The translations under genes were made by a program, and so were the position numbers. DNA of 9,570 nucleotides from an uncultured Syntrophobacteraceae bacterium (GTDB lineage: Bacteria; Desulfobacterota; Syntrophobacteria; Syntrophobacterales; Syntrophobacteraceae), in the NCBI GenBank assembly GCA_937889795.1, contig CALBZH010000792.1, forward strand, positions 1 to 9,570, in the 5' to 3' direction. This document shows positions 6,505-9,570 of this stretch, piece after piece. Below the pieces are notes generated by a model. The model saw only the letters and a list, made by a program, of their open reading frames with translations. It was not told where the DNA came from and ran no database searches. Position 1 is the stretch's first letter; each line of letters begins with the position of its first letter.

Positions 6505-7221
6505 ATGCCTGGAATATTTGAACGACTCTTCAAAGTTGGCCAGTCGGAAGCCCATGCCATCGTGGACAAGCTGGAAGATCCCATCAAGTTGACTGAGCAG
6601 GGAATCCGCGATCTCAAAAATGACCTTGGGCAGGCCATGCAGAGCCTCGCCGAAGTGAAGGGACTCGCCATTCGCCTCAAGAAGCAGGCAGACGACTCAT
6701 CCAGGTTGTCCCAGGATTACGAACGTAAAGCCATGCTGCTTTTGCAGAAGGCCCAGGCAGGGGAGATGGACCCGGGGCAGGCGGAGTCTCTGGCCACAGA
6801 GGTCCTCCAGGAGAAGGAAAGCGCCGACAGGCGTGCTGCTTCGCTTTCTCAGGATTACCAGGCTCAAAATAGCATGTGTCAGCAACTCCAGAGCAAGGTC
6901 GACGACCTGAGAAAGACCATCTCCACCTATGAAAACGAGCTCGTGACGCTCAGGGCCCGCGCCAAGACCGCAACGTCCATGCGCAAAATCAATCAGCAAC
7001 TGTCCCGCGTCGACTCATCGAGCACCATCGCCATGCTCGAAAAGATGAAACAGAAAGTGACGGAGGAGGAATCCCTCGCCACGGCCTACGGCGAGGTCGC
7101 TGGAAGCAACGTGAGCATCGAAGCCAAAGTGAATGAAGCTCTCAGGGCTCCGTCTTCGGCCGGGGGGCAGAAATCGCTCGAGGACCTCAAGCGCAAAATG
7201 GGATTGCTCCCGCCGACTTAG
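6505..7221 (+). CDS. PspA/IM30 (ESCRT-III-like) membrane-stress protein, YjfJ-type
   Basis: A 238-residue, almost wholly helical protein. AAGGAG (6492-6497) lies 7 nt before ATG 6505. The N-terminus (MPGIFERLFKVGQSEAHAIVDKLEDP, residues 1-26) has the amphipathic first helix and the EDP turn of PspA/IM30 proteins. Long coiled coil follows (about 27-82 and 96-170) with heptad-spaced Leu, Ala and Met. A further C-terminal helical part ends SLEDLKRKMGLLPPT. Family members assemble into rods or rings on the cytoplasmic face of the inner membrane and stabilise or remodel it under stress. No pspF, pspB or pspC is in the window, so classical Psp regulation is not evident. The DUF350 and small-protein neighbours fit the YjfJ branch. 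It is the last gene of the cluster; the next gene converges on it. Confidence 0.88.
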   Translation: MPGIFERLFKVGQSEAHAIVDKLEDPIKLTEQGIRDLKNDLGQAMQSLAEVKGLAIRLKKQADDSSRLSQDYERKAMLLLQKAQAGEMDPGQAESLATEVLQEKESADRRAASLSQDYQAQNSMCQQLQSKVDDLRKTISTYENELVTLRARAKTATSMRKINQQLSRVDSSSTIAMLEKMKQKVTEEESLATAYGEVAGSNVSIEAKVNEALRAPSSAGGQKSLEDLKRKMGLLPPT

Positions 7222-7419
7222 AGACTCAGACACCCGCAGGGCACAATGACACGGAGACGCGGGGGAGGATTTCTCGCTAGCGATGCCGGGAGCAACGGGG
7301 ATCACCTGAAACCCCGGGAAGACCGATTTATCCCAGGTATGGGGTAGAGCCTCGCAGCGCACTTTCTCTCCCCCCTCTCCGCATTTCCCCCTCTCCCCCT
7401 CTCCCAGTCTCGCCTTCTC
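7222..7419. other. Convergent intergenic junction between pspA-type and MFS genes
   Basis: This 198-nt gap separates two convergent genes. It holds a small perfect palindrome TCGCTAGCGA (7274-7283), short GC-rich complementary stretches around 7293-7318, and the homopyrimidine tract listed separately. No canonical intrinsic terminator with a T-run is visible for either gene. Confidence 0.5.
7362..7405. repeat. Homopyrimidine mirror repeat (purine-rich on the MFS transcript)
   Basis: Bases 7362-7380 are all C/T, as are 7384-7405, broken only by GCA. The second run contains CCC-TCT-CCCCC-TCT-CCC (7387-7405 region), a mirror-symmetric tract built from an 8-bp unit CCCCCTCT. It lies just beyond the MFS stop codon, so that gene's mRNA 3' end would be G/A-rich. 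Such mirror tracts can form intramolecular triplex DNA. Confidence 0.65.
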
Positions 7420-8676
7420 TCATCCTTTCGCATCCTGCTGGCTTCCGGCCAATCGCGCGGGAGCGGGTAGGCAAGCCGCCAGGACAGCCGCCACGCCCGT
7501 CAGGAGTCCCGCCGCCAGGTAGGCCGTGGTGAAGCTCCCGGTCGCCTTTGCGATGAGCCCTGCCGCGCTGGGGCCGATGGCCTGGCCGATGGCAAAGAAG
7601 ATGGTCACGGTCGCGAAAGCGGACGCCGCTCTCGAAAGCCCGAGATAGTCCCCCATGGCGGCGGCCATGATGGCCGGGATGGCGAAAACGGCCAAGCCAT
7701 AAAGGGCGATCGACACCAGCAGCACCGCGGTTCCGAGCTTTAGGCCCGCAAGGAGATAGGCGGCGGTCTGCACGGCAAAAACGAGGGCGATGCCGCGGTT
7801 GCGCCCGATGACGTCCGACAGAGCGCCGAAGCACACCCCCGAGAACAGGCTGAAGAATCCGACCCAAGACCAGTAGAGCCCCGCCGTCTGCTCATCGAGG
7901 CCATATTCACCGACCATCGTCGTGACGATAAAGGTGCCGTAAACCATGAACGTCACGCCAAAGATCATGTAGAGCACCCCCAAGCAGACCAGGATTCCCC
8001 CATCCTTGTGCTGTCGCGGGGCATTGAAGAGATCTTTTGGGACGGCTGCCGGACGACCGACCGGCTCCAGTCCGAGCTCCGACGGGTTGTTGCGCAGCAG
8101 GAGCACCGCGCAGACCGCCGCAGCGAGCGTGATGAGCCCCAGCCATTGCCAGCTGTCCCGCCAGCCTTCCGCGCCATGGAGTCGATTGAGAAATGGAATG
8201 AAGAAGCCCGCGAAGATGATGGCGCATCCGTTTCCTGCAATGATCAGTCCTGCCGCTCTCCCCCGCTGCTCGCTGTGGAACCAGTAGCTCACGAGCGCCA
8301 TCATGGGGATATTGGCAAACCCGCTTCCCAGCCCGACGATTCCGTACAGCAGGCAAATCGTGACGAGGCTATCGGCTCGGCTGATTCCGAGCATGCAGAG
8401 GGCGATCAGGAAGAGGCCTGCGGCAATGGTGGGGCGTGGCTGAAATCGACGGAGCAAAAGGGGAGATACCAGAACCGAAGCCAGGTATCCGATGAAATTT
8501 CCGGTTCCGATGAACCCCATGCGGTCGGGGGAAAGGCTCAGTCCCACTTGCATCGAGGGCAGGATCATGCCGAAGGCGAAGCGGGCAAGCCCCAGACAGG
8601 CAAAGAGGACCATCGCCCCCGCGGCGACAATGACCCAGCCGTAGTGTATCTTTCGAGGAGTGCCTCCAGCAGTCAT
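7420..8676 (-). CDS. Major facilitator superfamily transporter, YbfB/YjiJ-type
   Basis: A 418-residue protein with about 12 hydrophobic segments. On the minus strand GAGG lies 5 nt before the ATG at 8676. Residues 11-40 (HYGWVIVAAG, LARFAFGMILP) match the start of the YbfB/YjiJ-like MFS group, in which an RF-x(6)-P motif lies in the first membrane helix. The cytoplasmic motif A between helices 2 and 3 is degenerate (LLLRRFQPRP, 73-82). The equivalent loop in the second half is well kept (GALSDVIGRNR, 284-294). A hydrophilic central linker covers about 195-228. MFS proteins move small solutes using ion gradients; the substrate cannot be read from the sequence. It stands alone: convergent to the PspA-type gene and divergent from the LolA-like gene. 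The tail AGSQQDAKG is short and hydrophilic. Confidence 0.88.
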   Translation of the reverse strand: MTAGGTPRKIHYGWVIVAAGAMVLFACLGLARFAFGMILPSMQVGLSLSPDRMGFIGTGNFIGYLASVLVSPLLLRRFQPRPTIAAGLFLIALCMLGISRADSLVTICLLYGIVGLGSGFANIPMMALVSYWFHSEQRGRAAGLIIAGNGCAIIFAGFFIPFLNRLHGAEGWRDSWQWLGLITLAAAVCAVLLLRNNPSELGLEPVGRPAAVPKDLFNAPRQHKDGGILVCLGVLYMIFGVTFMVYGTFIVTTMVGEYGLDEQTAGLYWSWVGFFSLFSGVCFGALSDVIGRNRGIALVFAVQTAAYLLAGLKLGTAVLLVSIALYGLAVFAIPAIMAAAMGDYLGLSRAASAFATVTIFFAIGQAIGPSAAGLIAKATGSFTTAYLAAGLLTGVAAVLAACLPAPARLAGSQQDAKG

Positions 8677-9013
8677 GCAAGCCTCTTTCGGAGACTTGAT
8701 TCAGCTTCCATGGAAAACCTTCCTTCTTCAAGGGGGAGGATCATCGGCGTCAACTCAAGAGCTTGCACATACGCCGGGATGACGACCAGGGGAGCCCCGA
8801 AACGCTCTCATCGTTCGTTCTGTCCTCGGTCACGGCGGTCCCCAGGGATGGGGTTACCGGGATCGTGAACGTTTTTTCGGTGGGGTCAGGAGCCGGTACC
8901 CCTGGTGCAGGCCCGTCTCAAGGGTCGGCCTGGCACTTTGAGCGAACTTGTATTAACATCTTTTTCAGGGAGATGATATCGAATCGATCAGCCCAGGAAA
9001 CGGAGGCTATCCC
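8677..9013. other. 337-nt divergent intergenic region
   Basis: It lies between the minus-strand MFS gene and the plus-strand LolA-like gene, so it should hold two promoters. I see no convincing -35/-10 pair for either. TGGCAC (8931-8936) hints at a sigma54 -24 element, but no GC lies at the required 12-base distance. One hairpin is visible (8836-8859). The remainder is featureless to me. Confidence 0.5.
8836..8859. repeat. Stem-loop in the MFS/LolA-like intergenic region
   Basis: CGGT (8836-8839) pairs with ACCG (8856-8859), and CCCC (8840-8843) pairs with GGGG (8850-8853), around the loop AGGGAT. A TT bulge interrupts the right arm. A T6 run (8872-8877) follows but starts 13 nt after the stem, too far for a canonical terminator, and no plus-strand gene ends just upstream. 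Confidence 0.35.
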
Positions 9014-9523
9014 ATGCTCAAGTCGGTCTCGCTCGCTTGCGTCCTCGTTCTGCTGTTCGTCGGCCTCGGCAATGCCCGGTCCCAAGCGGCCTCACTCACG
9101 GCCGAGGAGATCCTGGACCGGGTGGACGACCTGTACCGGGGAACGTCGAGCCACGGCAAGATGACCATGGTCGTTGTGACCGAGCATTGGAAGCGAACCC
9201 TTTCCCTCGAATTCTGGTCCAAGGGCAAAGACAAATCCCTCATTCGAATCACCGCCCCCCTCAAGGAAAAAGGCACCAGTACGCTTCGATCGGGAAACGA
9301 AATCTGGAACTATCTCCCCAAGGTCAACCGGGTGATCAAGCTTCCCTCCTCCATGATGTCCGCATCCTGGATGGGCTCCCATTTCACGAACGACGACCTG
9401 GTTAAGGAAAGTCGCTTCACGCAGGACTACACGTTCAAAATTTCTTACGAAGGGGCTCGCGATGCTCAGGAAATCGTCGAGCTTACCTGCACTCCGAAGC
9501 CCGAGGCACCGGTCGTCTGGGGA
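9014..9523 (+). CDS. LolA-like outer membrane lipoprotein-sorting protein, 3' truncated by contig end
   Basis: GGAGG (9002-9006) lies 7 nt before ATG 9014. The first 170 residues are present; family members are usually about 250. Residues 1-26 form a Sec signal peptide (MLKSVSLACVLVLLFVGLG, ending near ARSQAA). The mature part has helix LTAEEILDRVDDLYRG (28-43). Beta strands follow with the family features KRTLSLEFWSKGKDKSLIRITAPLKEKG (60-87 region), NEIWNYLPKVNRVIKLP (95-111), MGSHFTNDDLV (120-130) and PEAPVVWG at the end. This is the COG2834-type LolA/LolB fold, whose half-barrel binds lipid or acyl chains in the periplasm. Such genes often sit beside RND/MMPL exporters or FtsX-like permeases; any such partner lies beyond the contig. 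True sequence stops at codon 170. The frame stays open through the adapter, so an automated translation would carry a false tail. Confidence 0.85.
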
Positions 9524-9570
9524 AGATCGGAAGAGCGTCGTGTAGGGAAAGAGTGTAGATCTCGGTGGTC
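9524..9570. other. Illumina TruSeq adapter sequence (library artefact)
   Basis: Starting at AGATCGGAAGAGC (9524-9536), all 47 terminal bases match, from memory, the complement of the Illumina universal (P5-side) adapter: read-through core, then GTCGTGTAGGGAAAGAGTGT, then AGATCTCGGTGGTC. It is not biological. In frame with the LolA-like gene it encodes RSEERRVGKECRSRW, a tail found on contaminated database proteins. It marks the contig end and should be trimmed. Confidence 0.97.

Noticed and set aside
8008..8868. 286-residue plus-strand open frame opposite the MFS gene
   Set aside because: It is an antisense shadow of the transporter: very polar, no domain, and it runs beyond the MFS start into intergenic DNA.
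8931..8950. Sigma54 promoter suggested by TGGCAC
   Set aside because: GG to GC spacing is wrong: bases 8944-8945 are GA, and the nearest GC is two bases too close.
1..9523. Insertion sequences, phage genes, tRNA or rRNA genes
   Set aside because: No transposase, integrase, terminal repeats with target duplications, or RNA gene signatures were seen in either strand.

Overview
The window is GC-rich, gene-dense Gram-negative DNA: Shine-Dalgarno sites before every gene, Sec signal peptides, an outer-membrane-type lipoprotein and a LolA-like periplasmic protein. The gene mix (a DUF4178 / DUF350 / PspA cluster, a large secreted Ig-like protein) and the degenerate intergenic heptad repeats would fit a Deltaproteobacterium/Desulfobacterota-like organism. 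That placement is inference; no rRNA or marker gene is present. The right edge is the physical end of an assembled contig, because the last 47 bases are untrimmed Illumina adapter.

Layout. (1) 1-108: 3' end of a probable alpha/beta hydrolase. (2) 109-828: long leader region with several inverted repeats and a possible promoter with paired TACTTAGT sites. (3) 829-3139: one secreted protein of about 769 residues made of two copies of a ~250-residue unit, a cadherin-like/Big_9 domain and a C-terminal beta domain. It is broken into two frames by one extra base in a run of nine C. A strong hairpin follows. (4) 3140-3754: intergenic region with two facing arrays of the heptad GGTKTCN and a possible promoter. 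(5) 3755-7221: five same-strand genes: DUF4178 protein, lipoprotein, tandem DUF350 membrane protein, YbjN/CesT-like small protein, PspA/IM30 protein. (6) 7222-7419: convergent junction with a homopyrimidine mirror repeat. (7) 7420-8676, minus strand: MFS transporter of YbfB/YjiJ type. (8) 8677-9013: divergent intergenic region. (9) 9014-9523: first 170 residues of a LolA-like outer membrane lipoprotein-sorting protein, cut by the contig end; 9524-9570 is adapter.

The five-gene cluster is the most interesting biology. It has the same types of parts as the E. coli yjfIJKLM genes (small soluble protein, PspA homologue, soluble beta-rich DUF, DUF350 membrane protein, lipoprotein-like protein) but no ATP-grasp or polyamine enzyme within the window. 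A membrane-stress or membrane-maintenance module is the natural reading: PspA on the cytoplasmic face, DUF350 in the inner membrane and the lipoprotein on the periplasmic or outer-membrane side. The function is inferred from family and context, not shown by the sequence.
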